64,000 bases of DNA from Erodium maritimum (taxonomy: Eukaryota > Streptophyta > Magnoliopsida > Geraniales > Geraniaceae). The position numbers and the translations under genes are program-made. Where the stretch lies: contig OY997588.1 in the NCBI GenBank assembly GCA_963921825.1, positions 53,576,803-53,640,802 of the forward strand. The letters run 5' to 3'. Position 1 is the stretch's first letter. Every line of letters begins with the position of its first letter. Of the stretch, positions 43,797 through 56,643 are shown piece after piece. Below the pieces are notes generated by a model. It saw only the letters and a program-made list of their open reading frames with translations. It was not told where the DNA came from and did no database searches.

Positions 43797-44480
43797 ATGG
43801 CAAATTCAACGAACATTAATGGTTTGTCATTAAAAACCATTCTTGACAAGGTCAATCTGAATAGGACAAACTATTTGGACTGGTACAGAATTTTGAGGAT
43901 AGTCCTCAAGTCTGAACACAAGGAACATGTCCTTGACAAGGCTATCCCTCGTGTCCAGAAAATGAAGGGGCATCTCGAACGTCTTAACGGACTGGGCCTT
44001 AAGATAGAGTCAGAGATGACAGCCGATATGTTTCTGCGCTCCCTTCCTCGTGCGTAGGTTGAGTTCATCATGAACTATCACATGCACGATATGGACATGA
44101 CCATATCAGAGTTACATGGCGGGTTTGTAACTGTTGGGAAGGATATAAGGGATCGGGGATCCAAGGATATTATGATGGTCAGAAAGGGGTCCAGTTTCAA
44201 TAAGGAAACTGGTAGTGGCAAAGGCAAGGCCCATGTGCACTGGCATGAAAGATGAGACACTTCATTGCTCCTTACCCTTCTAGGACCGGGGTCCTTAAGG
44301 AAGATTAAGGAGTATGAGAATGTCTCCTTCTATTTCCAGAAGCCTAGTCAACGGAAAATGGATTGCGGGAAAAACCCGGATGATCTAAAGAAGGGCAGTG
44401 GGACTGCGCCTTCATCAGGTATTAACTTTATAGAGCTACATCTCCCTACTTCCAAGATTCAGGGTATTGGATATCGGGGC
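43797..44480 (+). pseudogene. Copia B gag remnant
   Basis: The start at 43797 (MANSTNINGLSLKTIL) matches A and C; an earlier in-frame ATG at 43779 is not conserved. The frame continues through LNRTNYLDWYRILRIVLKS, VLDKAIPRVQKMKGHLERLN and LKIESEMTADMFLRSLP to a stop at 44055. A shifted part then has NYHMHDMDMTISELHGGF and KGSSFNKETGSGKGKA. The zinc-knuckle near 44325 is degenerate (FYFQKPSQRKMDCGK, with the first Cys pair lost). One KKGSGTAPSS unit follows at 44390. The protease site near 44465 is also altered. Confidence 0.85.
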
Positions 44481-44629
44481 TGAATCTCACATATGAACTG
44501 ACGTGCAATGATTGGAAAGTAGGAGAAGATTGAAAAGCATAAAATGAACCTCAGAGTTGTGCCAACTGCTGTAGGATCCATAAGTCTTGCTTTTCCTAGA
44601 GGCCTAGTTTTGTGCTACATAATGTCTAT

Positions 44630-45570
44630 TGCATACCTACTTTTAGTAGGAAAATTATATTCGTGTCCATGTTAGACAAGGAAGGATATAATTTTTATTT
44701 TCAATATTATATGCAATGATATGTTTTATGTTAGTGCTAACATGGTTGGAGGATTGTACATATTAGATATGGGTAACAATGCCTCAAGCTTTATTTATAA
44801 CGTTAATGCCAAGAGGTCTAAATCCGATGATTTAAACCGAAACTCTTATAAGGCACTGTCATTAGGGTCGTATAAACAAAATCTCATATCAGCACTTCGG
44901 AAGTGCGAACTTCTAAGTCCGTTCGAATTTTATTCGATTGATAGGTGTGAGGCTTGTTTAATGGACAAAATGACTCTTGGCTAGGGTATTGTTAGACAAT
45001 GGTCTGTTCCATGATCAGTTGGGCTGATCTCCTGATTTCTTTCTGGGGTTATGCTCTGGAGACGACCGCGCTCATGGTGAATAGGGCTTCAGCGAAGGGT
45101 GTAGAAGGGACCCCATTTTGGAAATGGTATTGGATGAAGCACGTTCTGTCCTTTCTAAGGGTCTGGGGTTGCGAGGCTTATGTGAAACGTTTGATTTCTA
45201 CTAAGCTCGAACCAAGATCTGATAAATGCACTTTCATGGAGTATCTCTAAGTAACAAGGGGATACTACTTCTACAAACCCAGTGAGAACATGGTGTTCGT
45301 CCCTAAGGGTGGGGTCTTTATGGAAAGGTAATTTGTTTCCAAAGATGTTAGTGGGAGGACTATACATCTAGAAGAAATTCAAAATGGTACAGATCCATCT
45401 GAACCACTTGACAACCTAGTAGAGGAGCTAGAAGTGGTCGTAGAGCATGAACCAGTTCTTATAATAATTCTTGAAGGTCCAAGGCGATGTGGAAGGATCA
45501 ATCACCCACCTCCGAGATATGGTTATTTTGTGTCTGGAAGGGACGGTGAGCTAATGGTGGATCATAAGGA
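44630..45570 (+). pseudogene. Copia B pre-integrase and integrase C-terminal remnants (core deleted)
   Basis: The 44721-44984 frame covers LYILDMGNNASSFIYNVNAK and CEACLMDKMT. Immediately after that, sequence equivalent to most of the integrase catalytic core is missing, and the next recognisable block is WADLLISFWGYALETTALMV (about 45020-45085), then LSFLRVWGCEAYVKRLISTK and LEPRSDKCTFMEYL. GYYFYKPSENMVFV lies beyond a stop, and the acidic pre-RT linker follows up to 45570. Solo LTR L4 then interrupts. Confidence 0.88.
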
Positions 45571-45575
45571 TCCAG

Positions 45576-48562
45576 TGTAATAACCACTTCTGGTCAACGT
45601 CAGTCAAACCTGCGAAAAACAGGAAAATTTGAGACAGACACTTAATTTAACCTAATTTGACCCCGAGGGTCATACCGTACTTAAGCTGACCCCGTTATCG
45701 ACCAAAATGAGTTCCGGGGGACTCAGGGCAACTTTCTGATCAATTTGGGAAATGTTGACTTTTCGCTGGAAAAGTCAACCGAGCGACGTTTTGGTCCATT
45801 CGAGGACCGTTTGGGATCCAAAAAGCTTAGCCGTCGTCGTAGCGGTCTTAGATGAGCCGTTTCCTTGTAGCCCGTCAAGTCTCGTAATTTCTTGGGAAAA
45901 GTGCCCGTTCGGGGCCGGAAACGTCCGATTTTCGCGAATCTGATTGGAAAGTATCAACTAGATATTTTCCAAAAGGTGTGGGGCCCACCTTGCCACTTGT
46001 CCAATTAGTGGTGGTGTTAGTTTTGGGGGGAAAAGGTGTGGAGGAGAAGGGGTGCCCGAACTTGGGGTTTTAAAGAGAAAAAAATAGGTTTAGTTGTTAG
46101 TTGATTAAATTAGAAAGAGAAGAGAGTTTAGAGAGAGAAGGAGAAGAAGAAGAAGAGAGAAGATAGGAAAAGCTAGGGTTGGGAAGGAAGCTAGCCCTTG
46201 GATCGTCTCAAGACAAAGAGCAAACCTCTTCCCCTCGTCTTCCTCGTCGGTAAGACCTAAACCGATCGTCGTTTCGTTTATTTTTCCAAAGCTAGGGCTT
46301 GGTTATAAACTATGAGTTAAGGTTGTAGTGAGTTTGGGGGTTTGTTGGAGGTGTTTTTGAACGTTTTCCGGCGAGCGGGAGCTCGGGAGGAGCTCCGGCC
46401 ACCTTGGGTGGTGGCCGGCCACCATTGGAGGTAGCTGGCCGGACCTAGGGCCGGCCACCACCATGGTGGCCGAGCCCCTTGGAAACCCTAGGACTCTCGG
46501 CCCAATGGGCCGGGTGGGGCCCACGTACTCGGGTGCTCGGGTTTAAACGTTCGGGTGGTTTAAAATGTTCCCCGGACCTTCTATCCTTAATCGAATCGAA
46601 ATTTGGAATTAAATTGGAGAAGTTGCATTTAACGGGTTTTAGAAACTTTAAACGTTAATAATTTGATTTAGAAGTCGGAATTCGATTCCGTCAAGTGCGT
46701 TGGGTTCCTTGAATTATTCTAAGAACGTAGAAACGAAAACGGGAACTTTTGGAGCCCCGAAAGGCAATTAACAAAACCCGGGCAAATTCGCCATGTCGGG
46801 CGAATCGGGCCTTTACGGGTCCTATATCGACAATGTCGAGTAATTGGGAAGTTTGGGAGTGATCGGCTTTATTGGGGTTACGTTTGGGCGTTAAGTTTAT
46901 TGATTTTCGGTTTATTCGTACTAGTTTAAAAGTGCTTTAAAATTGTGTTCTTTTAGATCGTGCTGCGGACTGAGGCAAAGGGAAGCTCGGTGTTTGACTG
47001 GGTTTACCTAGGGTTTTAGTGGAGCGCTTTTGGAGCTATATACGAGGTAGGGAAAAGTAGCCGGATCTCGGCCCTGATTAGGGAAAGTTAACAGTAGAAT
47101 TGCATGTGACAACGGGGTGTCGTGGGTTGTTTAGGTTTATTTAAATTTTAGAAAAGCAAGATACGGGACTGTAGCGTTTAAGAGAAAAGCATGTGACACT
47201 TAGTAGTGTCGTAAGAACAAAGAACTTAGCGATAATTGAATTACTGGAGGCATATGACCTTGCCCGGAGGTTGTTTGTGAAACTAGTGATCTTAGGACTG
47301 TTGGAGGCATCGAGTATGCCGGAGGTTGTTGTGCGTTATTTATTGTTGAGTTTGGGTGGCCTTGAGAGCCCGTGTTATTTATTGTTGAGTTTGAGTGGCC
47401 TTGAGAGCCCGTGTTATTTATTGTTGAGTTTGGGTGGCCTTGAGAGCCCGTGTAATTAAATAGGTGTCTTGGGTGGCCATGAGAGCCCGTGTATTTAAAT
47501 TGGTGTCTTGGGTGGCCATGAGTGCCCGTGTTTTACCGTTGGTGTTTTGGGGTGGCCGTGAGTGCCGCGGGGTCGTTGAACCCGAGTTTGACCGTTGGTG
47601 TGTCTTGAGTGGTCGTGAGTGCCCGTGGGGTTGTTGAACCCGATTCTTGACCGTTGGTGTGTCTTGAGTGGCAGTGAATGCCCGTGGGGTTGTTGAACCC
47701 GAGTCTCGATTGTTGAGGTGTCTTGAGTGGCCTTGAGTGCCTGTGTGTTTGAACTTGCATGTGATTGTGATTGTGGTTACCTGAAGTTGTGAGTTCGAAA
47801 GGTCGACAGCCTGATCCGACTTAGTGTCGATGAATTGCGAGTTCGAAAGGTCGACAGCCTGATCCGACTTAGTGTCGATGAATTGCGAGATCGAAAGGTC
47901 GACAGCCTGATCCGACTTAGTGTCGATGAATTACGAGTTCTAAAGGTCGACAGCCTGATCCGACATCGTGTCGAGGAATTGCGATAGGTCGATCCCTGAC
48001 CTGATTGAGATTGGTTACTGAGAAGCTGGTGTGCGATCCTTTGTGATCTTGTTTGGCGTTGTGTAGTCTTTCTGTCGTGTCCTTGGAGGAGGTCGTCGAT
48101 AGTTGTGTCGGGTCTACATTACTTTATCGAGTGTTGAGTCTGTTGAGGAAAGTAACGGGTTGTGGGTCAGTTGGGTACTTGAGTTGGGGACTGTAGTCCC
48201 GGTGTTGGGTTGGTTTAGTGTTACTGGCTTTATCTACTAATTATGCCATAGTCAGTCTGTTATCCGTGGAGGTGAGCGAACGCTCACCCCTAGCTGCTTT
48301 TCCTACAGGTACTGATCACCGGACGGACTAGGTTAGCTCTTGAAGTTCATGGAGCTTGGAGCGGAGTCTGGTCTTTATTTTTGTTGAGTCTAGTGACAGA
48401 TATTGTACCTTGTCCACTTGTTGGGACGTTTTTGTATTGTAAATATTATTATTTTGATAACTAAATGGAAATTTCAGAGTTTTTATTCAAAACAGGTTTC
48501 AAGTGTTTTATGTTTTAAATGTTCGCATCCCGAGTTCGGTTTACTGAATTTGGGGCGTGACA
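45576..48562 (+). mobile_element. Gypsy solo LTR L4, TSD tccag
   Basis: Runs from TGTAATAACCACTTCTGG to TTTGGGGCGTGACA, flanked by tccag at 45571-45575 and 48563-48567 within the copia B pol region. Length is 2987 bp with no internal sequence. Besides the 39/58-bp minisatellite (about 47340-47750) it has a second array of 48-bp units at 47791-47985. It is closest in structure to L5. Confidence 0.95.
47791..47985 (+). repeat. 48-bp tandem repeat in LTR L4
   Basis: Units begin gag(t/a)tc(g/t)aaaggtcgacag at 47791, 47839, 47887 and 47935, with cctgatccgac and gtgtcgatgaattgc inside each. L5 carries the same array on the minus strand at about 60175-60345; L2 and G have only a single related copy or none. 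Confidence 0.92.
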
Positions 48563-48567
48563 TCCAG

Positions 48568-49560
48568 TCATTTTCTAGGAAGCCGTGGATGGGCCCGACT
48601 TCCAGTTATGGCTAGGAGCCACGAGAGAGGAAATGCAGTCCATGTCGGACAACCAAGTCTAGGAACTGGTTGATCTCATCGATTGTGTGAGGACCATCAG
48701 ATGCAAATGGATCTTCAAGGTGAAGATGGACATGGACGGCAACCCTCAGAACTACAAGGCCCAACTGGTTGTGAAAGGTTATAGGAAGATACAAGGGATT
48801 GACTATGAGGAAACCTTCTCACGAGTGGATTGAAACATCTGTCCAGATTCTTCTTGACATAGTCTTGTATCTTGATTACGAGATATGGAAAGTGGATGTC
48901 AACAACCCTTTTAAACGGGAATTTGACTGAGGACGTATGTATGTCTCAGCTCGAAGGTTTTGATGATCCGAAGAATAAAGGGATAGATTTATAAGTTGTT
49001 GAAATCCATTTGTGGATTGAAACAACCTTCTCGGGGTTGGAACCTTCGTTTTGATGAAGCGCTAATTAGATTTGGCTTGATCAATAATGAGGATGACCAT
49101 TGCGTTTGTAAGAAGGCTTATGGGAGAGAGATTGTCTTTCTAGTGCTCATTGGAGATGACATTCAAACATTGCTCGAGACTAAAAGCTTGGTTGAGGAAG
49201 TGTTTCGCAGTATAGGACTTAGGCGATGCTCCTTATATCTTAGGGATTAAGATATATAAAGATCACACCAAGAGGGTCTTGGGATTAAGTCAGAGCTCCT
49301 ATGTGAACAAGGCATTGAGTGGGTTCTCAATGCTCTATTCAAAGAAAGAATTCTTACCCGCTCGTCATGGCATTCATTTCGGCAAGACTCAGTGTCCTAA
49401 AACACCTGATGAGCTGAAAAGGATAATGCAAATCCCATGCCCCTGGGGGGTAGGATTGATCATCTATGCAATGACATATACGAGAACGGACATCTCGTAT
49501 GCCTTGTGTTGCACCAGTAGACATCAGTCTAACCCTTGGAGAAAGATGATGTTGAACTAG
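48568..49560 (+). pseudogene. Copia B reverse transcriptase, YVDD block deleted
   Basis: RT resumes after L4 with WMGPTSSYG-like out-of-frame and WLGAT/EEMQSMSDNQV-type residues, then CKWIFKVKMDMDGN. The 48996-49250 frame has LLKSICGLKQPSRGWNLRFD and HCVCKKAYGREIVFLVLIGD followed by DIQTLLETK. Between FLVL and IGDD the seven residues YVDDILL of the family are absent, exactly as in copia A. A frameshift follows, then the 49279-49560 frame gives LSQSSYVNKALSGFSMLYSK and RTDISYALCCTSRHQS. The RNase H start near 49680 is cut by copia C. Confidence 0.92.
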
Positions 49561-49717
49561 TCGTCGAAGGATAAGTTCACGCTAGTTTTTCAAGACAAAT
49601 CCAGATGAGTTTAGAAGTCAGTCAGGATATGTGTTTGCGCTGAATGGCGGAGCTTTAGCTGGGAGAGCGTAAAGCAATATATCGTCGTCGAATCTACTAC
49701 AGAGGCAAAGTACATGG

Positions 49718-51489
49718 TGTTGGGTCTCGATGTCGTGGACATGTTAAACACAAAATGCAGCGGAAGATTAACCACAAATCAATCGAGATGAATCTACCAA
49801 ATATGAAAAACAAGTCTGAAAATTAAGCAAAGGTTTGTGCACATCACCTTTGCAAGTGCCTCATCTTGCAGCCCGTGTATCCCGAAAACGAACCGTTGAA
49901 ACTCAAATCCCTTCGGTCACATTGAAGACCCATATGTGGAGAACGTTCACTCCAAGAATCCGCTTCATCGGACCTTGGATGAACATATGATCGTGCTCTT
50001 GAAAGTGACTGGTCGGACAAAACTGTGCAGAAAATCAGCACCTTCTACTTGTCAGAAAATGGTTCAATAACACCAAACTTTGAATGGCTTGAGCCCCTTG
50101 GTTGCCTACGTATCCTTAGAGGAATCAAAGCCAACGTAGTTCTTGAGTTTGTAAACTCAAGAACATGCAACAATGGAACTTGGAGCTTCTTGGAGGAGTT
50201 TGCAAAGTTGTGAGAGTACTACTCTTTTTGCTGAAATTTTCTTCTCTTATTTGCATGTTGTGTCTTGCCAACACCCCTTGCATGTAGACTTAAGTGGAAG
50301 TCGTCATCTCACTTAATCTACATCAAGTTGCCAAGTGTCCATGCTAGTTTGCATGGTAGACTTAATAAACTAAACTAGTTTATTAACTAGTGGAAAGTGG
50401 GTCCAACCCACTTAGTTTAACAAGACCACTTAGTCAACCTTTGACCTTTGGTTCTTGTTGGGCCTAGCCCATGTGGGCCGGTCATGGGCCTCTCCAAGAG
50501 AGCCCATACCGAGCCCACCATGCTAGCCCGTCCACTATGGCAATTCCCAACACGACTCCCTCCAAGCCAATCCACTTGCATTCTTATCGAGTTACAAACT
50601 TATGGTGTGACCCTTAGGTCTATGCATGTCGGTAAGATCAACGTAAAATCCCATTTTACTTGATCTTACTAATGTGGCGACTGACGAGACTCAGTATCGC
50701 CTGACCCTGCATAACGAATCGCCCCTTGTCGATTCTGACCTTTCAGTCGTCCTTGTCATTGTCCCTTATCTCTGATATCTTGATTGAGATAAGGCATAGA
50801 GTCGTCATCCTTCTTATCCTCAATCACTGTTCCTTGATATGTGAGATGACTGACCCTTATGATATCCCATATCATGCGCATGGCCATGCTTTTCCCGTCA
50901 GTCACTCTCGATCAAGCGGTCGTAAACTAGATATCTTTCCCATACCGCAGTATGAGGTATAAATCTCTTAGCCGCCTATCATGTCACTCATGCAGTCATT
51001 CCCCAAGCCAATCCTGGCCGTTATGGAAGCCCAATCACGGTGCAACGTTGGGCTTTCAGCTCAAACTTGGTTGTTTACTGCATAGCAATCATATAGACTC
51101 CTCGGTCTAAGGATACCTGACAAGCAACGACTCTGAACATGTTCATGACTTAATCTATGGAACATATTCAGGTCGGGTCGTCCAACATCATGTCCCACAC
51201 ATGATGTCTATGATCAGACTCCGAAAACATTTCCAATGACCAATAGAACGTAAGCCATCAAGAGTCATCTTTCATACTACTCGCTTCTAGCGAAGACTAT
51301 TGACTAGGGACCCCTTCGAGTGTGATCCATCCTGAATTATGGTTCTATTCGCATCGTGGGAATAGATCGGAAACACACTCGACATATTACTCCAACACTT
51401 AAGTAATATAAAAGCCGCTTTATTATATTGCCAATGATGATATTTACATTTGGACATTTACGATTGGACTACGGGCACTGATGCTAACA
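49718..51489 (-). repeat. 3' LTR of copia C
   Basis: On the plus strand it runs tgttgggtctcgatgtcg to gggcactgatgctaaca. It has the same length as 56644-58415, with clustered differences in the first 280 bp. It is related to, but clearly distinct from, the LTRs of A and B (shared words around the catgtgggacatgat-type motif). Confidence 0.95.
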
Positions 51490-51503
51490 ATCTCCCACTT
51501 GCC
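51490..51503 (-). promoter_or_regulatory. Polypurine tract of copia C
   Basis: Plus strand atctcccacttgcc is ggcaagtgggagat in the element's sense, identical to the tract before the 3' LTR of copia A. Confidence 0.85.
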
Positions 51504-51514
51504 CTAGCTCCAAT

Positions 51515-53040
51515 CTAAATTCCAATATAATCCCATTGCCTTACATGTCTCTCATGCTTGGTTAACGAGAGCGTTTTGGCCAACGGGTCGGCTATGATAT
51601 CATATGTTGCAATATACGTGATCTTCGCAGCACCTCTGTTCAGAATCTCTCTGATTAGGTGATATCCTCGTAGTACATGTTTGGATTTGTTATGCGATCT
51701 TTTCTCTTTCGCTTGAGCACTGGCCCTAGTGTTGTCGCAAAATAGGTTCACCGGGCTTAGGCGGGTTTTTAATTACGCCTAACCCTGCCGTTAATTTCCA
51801 AATCCATATAGCCTCCTAGGTTGCCCCTGCAGCCGCTATGTACTCGACCTCTGTCGTGGAGTGTGCGACGGTATCTTGCTTCACGGTCTTCTAGCTGAAA
51901 GCACCGTCAATCAGCGTAAACAGATGTCCTGGCTGACTTCTAAAGTCATCTTAATTTGTTTGGAAACTAGCGTCAACATACACTTTAACGACTAGTTCAG
52001 GCTCATCTTTCCCCAAGGGTCAGACTGATGTCTACTGGTACAACACAAGGCATACAAGACATCCAGTCTCGTATATGTCATGCATATATGATTGATCCTA
52101 CCCCTCCCAGGCGTATATAATTGCATCATCGTTTTCAGCTCATCAGGTGTTTTAAGACACTGAGTCTTGCTGAAATTACTGCCATGACGAGCGGATAAGA
52201 ATCCTTTCTTTGAATCGAGCATTGAGAACCTACTCAATGCATTGTTCACATAGGTGCTCTGACTTAATCCCAAGACCCTCTTGGTGCGATCTCTATATAT
52301 CTTAATCCCTAAGATATAAACAGACTCGCCTAAGTCCATCACGAAACACGTCCCCTCCAAGCTTTTGGTCTCGTTTAAAACAGGGACATCGATTCCGATA
52401 AGTAGTATGTTATCGACATACAACACCAGAAAGACAATCTTACTCCCACTAGCCTTCTTATAAACGCAAGGGTCATCTTCGTTCTTGACAAAGCCGAATC
52501 CAATTACAGCTTCATCAAAACTAAGATTCCAACTCCAAGAAGCATGTTTCAATCCACAAATGGATTTCAACAACTTATAAATCTATCCCTTATTCTTCAA
52601 ATCGTCAAAACCTTCGGGTTGAGACATAAAACGTCCTCAGTCAAATTCCCGTTTAAAAGCGTTTTTGACATCCACTTGCCATATCTCGTAATCAAGATAC
52701 GAAACTATGTCAAGAAGAATCTAGATAGATTTGACCATAGCCACTGTTGAGAAGGTTTCCTCATAGTCAATCCCTTGGATTTGCCTATAACCTTTTGCAA
52801 CCAGTCGGGCTTTGTAGGTCAGAGGCTTGTCATTCATGTCCATCTTCACCTTGAAGATCCATTTGCTTCCGATGGTCCTCACACCATCGATGGGATCAAC
52901 CAGTTCCTAGACTTGGTTATCCAACATGGATTGCATTTTCCTCCCTCATGGCTCCCAGCCATAACTCGGAGTTGGGCCCATCCACGGCTTCCTAGAAATG
53001 TGGCTGGATCCTCATGATCCACCATTAGCTCACTGTCACC
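51515..53040 (-). pseudogene. Copia C reverse transcriptase and RNase H
   Basis: In the element's sense, RT begins near 53030 (ELWLGAMREE region, CKWIFKVKMDMN, QTALVAKGY-type) with breaks. The 52573-51992 frame then gives LLKSICGLKHASWSWNLSFD, PCVYKKASGSKIVFLVLYVD, NILLIGIDVP, LGIKIYRDRTKRVLGLSQST, LDSKKGFLSARHG and SYALCCTSRHQSDPW. The catalytic motif is present but reads YVDN, so the second Asp is lost. RNase H at 51890-51515 has STTE-like residues, FCDNTRASAQAKE, KSKHVLRGYHLIREIL and ADPLAKTLSL. This is the best preserved RT in the window, yet it is not functional as read. Confidence 0.92.
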
Positions 53041-54480
53041 TCAAGATACAAAACAATCATACCTTGAAGGTGGGTGACTAATCCTTACAGATTGCCTCGG
53101 ACCTTCAGGAATTGTTACAGGAGTTGGTTCTTGCTCTACGACCCTCTCAGGCTCCTCTACTTGGTTGTCATGTGGTTCAGAGGCATCTGTACCATCTTGA
53201 AATTCTTCTAGATGTACAACCCTCCCACTGACGTCTTTGAAAACAAATTGGCTTTGCACAAAGACCTCATCTGAGTGACGAACACCATGTTCTCACTGGG
53301 TTTGTAGAAGTAGTATCCCCTTGTTTCCTTGGGATACCCCGCGAAGGTGCATTTCTTAGCTCTTGGTTCGAGCTTGCTATGAACTAACTGCTTCATATAA
53401 GCCTCGCAACCCCAAATCTTTAGGAAGGACAAAACGGGCCTCCCCCGTGCCATTTCTCAAATGGTGTCCCTTCCACAGCCTTCGTAGGAGCCCGATTCCA
53501 AATGAATACGGCCGTCTCCAGAGTATAACCCCAGAAAGAGATAGGAAGATCAGTCCAACTGACCATGGATCAGACCATTGTCCAACAATGTCTGGTTTCT
53601 CCGTTCGGCTACGCCTCTCAACTACGGTGTCCCGGGAGGAGTCCATTCCGAAGGATCCCATTCTCTCTTAGATGATCTAAAAACTCTGTAGTTAAGTATC
53701 CTCCTCCTTGATCCAATCGAAGAGCCTTAACACTTTTCCCGAGCTGGTTTTCTACTTCAGTCTTGAACTCTTCGAATTTATCAAAAGTTTTAGACTTATG
53801 TCTGATCGAATAGACATAATCATATTTACTGCAACCATCAGTAAATGTGATAAAGTAGCTAAAACCCCTCCTGGGAAGCGAACTTATTGGTCTACACATC
53901 CGAGTATATCATCCCAATAGTTCACCCACCCTTTCACCGCGATCAATGAAGGGCGCTTTAGTCATTTTGCTTCAACAAACAAGCCTTGCATTTATTATTC
54001 GAATGGACCTCAATGTCCGCACTTGTGAAGTGCTGATATGTGTTTCTTGTTTATGTGGCCTAAATGACAGTGCCTTAACAGAGTGTGGTCTAAATTATCG
54101 GATTTAGACCTTTTGGTATCAACCTTATAAATAGAGCTTGAGGCATTGTTACCATATCCAATATGTACAACCCTCCGACCATGTTTGTTTAAACATATCA
54201 TTGCATAGAATATTGAAAATCCAATTTCCAATATCCATATTATATCCTTCGGTATTTAACACGGATACAGGTATAATGATCCTAATAGGTATGCAATATA
54301 TATTGTTTAGAAAACAACAAGGCTATTTGGATTATGAAGACCCATGGATCCTACAGCAGTCGCTACAACCCTTATTTGTTGTTTACTCTGAGGTCCAACC
54401 TGTTCTTCTCCAAGCTTCTCCTACCTTCCAACTACTGCACGTTAGTGCGTATGTGAGATTCACCCTTGGTATCCAATACC
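53041..54480 (-). pseudogene. Copia C protease, pre-integrase and integrase
   Basis: In the element's sense: a protease site near 54475 with WVLDTKGESHI (DTG changed to DTK), the pre-integrase stretch at 54231-54010 (DMLK-like start, GNNASSSIYKVDTKRSKSDN, LRHCHLGHINKKHIS), and the integrase core at 53899-53618 (PISSLPRRGFSYFITFTDG, YDYVYSIRHKS, LRLDQGGGYLTTEFLDHL). A frameshifted stretch with ERRNR-type residues follows, then 53453-53208 (LSFLKIWGCEAYMKQLVHSK, AGYPKETRGYYFYKPSENM) and the acidic linker VEEPERVVEQEPTPVTIPEG. Several frameshifts and stops separate these. Confidence 0.88.
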
Positions 54481-54559
54481 CATGAATCTTTGGAAGTAGC
54501 GAGATGTAGCTCTATTAAGTTGATACCTAATGATGGTGCAGTCCCACTGCCCTTCTTTA

Positions 54560-55152
54560 GATCATCCTGGTTTTTCCCGCAATTCTGAATCCAATGATCA
54601 TGCTTCTGGCATTAGAAGCAGACAATCTCATCCTCCTCAACCTTCTTTGAGTACCCCGGTCCTTGGACGGTTAGGAGCGATCGTGTGTCTCATCTTTCTT
54701 GCCAAGTGCGTAGGGGCCTTGCCTTTTCCACTACCAGTTTCCCTCCCGAAACTGGATCCCTTTTTGACCTTCAGCATATCCTTGGATCCTAGATCCCTGA
54801 TATTCTTCTCAGCAGTTACAAACGTGCCATGTAACTCTGACTTGGTCTTGTCCATATCGTGCATATGATAGATCACGATGAACTCATCATACACACGAGG
54901 AAGGGAGTGCAAACCCACGTCTGCTGCCATCTCCGACACTATCTTAAGACCCAGTCATTTAAGATGTTCGAGATGCCCCTTCATTTTTGGACATAAGGGA
55001 TAGCCTTATCAAGGATATTTCCTTTGCGTTTAGAATTTGAGGACCATCCTCAAAACTCTATACCAGTCTAGATAGTTTGTCCCATCAAGCTTGACCCGGT
55101 CAAGTATGGTTTTCAATGACAAACTATCGTCGTTCGCTGATGTGTTAGCCAT
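54560..55152 (-). pseudogene. Copia C gag remnant
   Basis: The start codon (55150-55152, reverse) gives MANTSANDDSLSLKTIL and LDGTNYLDWYRVLRMVLKF, then a stop. The 54939-54637 frame covers the middle of gag: MAADVGLHSLPRVYDEFIV, YHMHDMDKTKSELHGTFVT and KGSSFGRETGSGKGKAP. The zinc-knuckle near 54620-54580 keeps all Cys and His (CX2CX4HX4C) but has a stop between the first Cys pair. Only one KKGSGTAPSS-type unit follows. Confidence 0.85.
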
Positions 55153-56642
55153 TTTGATCCACACGAAAAAGTGAATTTAATCAGTAAACTGAATAAATTA
55201 TGAAGATCGAGTTCAAACACCGACAGTCGATTCTAAACCTATAGAATCTTGAACCAAGAACCTTGATTCACTCGATTGAGCTTAACGAAGGCTCACTATG
55301 CAGGAGCTCCGCGGAGGTGCACGACACCCACATATGCAGACCAAACTTGCTACAACGCCTCCCATGGATGCTCCGCGAAGGCGCACGACACCCATAGGTC
55401 GATGAAGTAGGAAGTTGTCGATAAATTGGGAGGTATCTGACATGACCCGTTTTTACTTGTCTTGTCGTGTTTGAAATTTTGGCACATCATTGATGCGATG
55501 AGAACGTCAACTACATTCCAAATGTAATGACTTCTCCAATTACATCCAATGTAATTCTTTCTTCGAACTCGTCTACTACATCCAATGTAAAGACGATTCA
55601 AGGACTCACAAACAAACGATAAAAACCAATTTTATCTTTGCATGTGAGGTGAGTTGCTTGAAAGTTTAAATCTAAGCATGCATTATAACCATACAGTCAT
55701 GCATAATTTAAACCAAGCATGAAGCATAAAGGCGTGCACGTTATAGCCCCTTAAACTATTCCCAACCCGGTCTTGAGCAATCTTGACTTCAAGCCGACGA
55801 CGTGGGCCTCCCACTCGCCTCTTGACGTCCATCTGATCCAAGCCGTTTCCTAAGGTCTCCCACTCGCCTCTTGAGCTCCTTTGTCTCCAAGCAGGCGATA
55901 ACGGTTACAATAAAATACACGACTCGCAGGTCTGGAAATAATAATTATTACAAACAAGTGGTACGACGAACACACCTTTAAAAGAATAATTACACGCTAA
56001 CACTATCGGCACGCAGTCCGAGGAAAGGGATAAAACTACCTGGGGCTTAATAACGTGCACCATGCATAATCATCACATCATACAACATGTTATCAAACAG
56101 CGTGTTATCAAACAACGAGATATGCCTGATTTTAATTAGCTTCCAAGTTTCGAAAAATTATTACACGGTTCATCGGAACCGGTTTCAAAAATGAATTTTC
56201 CGAACGTTTAATTTTGTGGTTCATCATGACGGTTCCAAACTCGTCGCAATTCCCCAAATGGTTTAGCCCCGGCGTTCTAACTATCCAATAGTCACGACTC
56301 GGACTAGCTCCGTCCAACAGAGCCCCATCCGGTCACTGGATCGGCTCCCCGAGAGTCCCGGTCTTGTGACCCCGAAAATTAAACTTTGTCCAGAAAAATC
56401 AGATTTGATTTTATTTCGAAAATCACCAATTTCATTCATAAAACCCACATGCAAGAAATTAAATCATGTTATCAAACAAGCATGCACCCATATATGCAAA
56501 ACATGAAATTATGAAGCTAACATGCATTTTTAAGCACTTTAAATAATAATAATAAAAACCAGCAAGCACTCCAAAATTTCCAGCACCAAAACTGAAAATT
56601 TTAGCTCTTGTTTTTCCCGTTGGTAGCCAAGCTCTGATACCA
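55153..56642 (-). other. Untranslated leader and primer-binding site of copia C
   Basis: The primer-binding site lies at 56631-56642 (reverse). The leader carries the duplicated cgcacgacacccac word near 55317 and 55381, as in A and B, and 'ttacatccaatgtaat' variants near 55500-55590. No long frame. Confidence 0.8.
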
Positions 56643-56643
56643 C

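Noticed and set aside
47791..47985. CRISPR-like regular repeats
   Set aside because: Direct tandem repeats without unique spacers, in a plant LTR.
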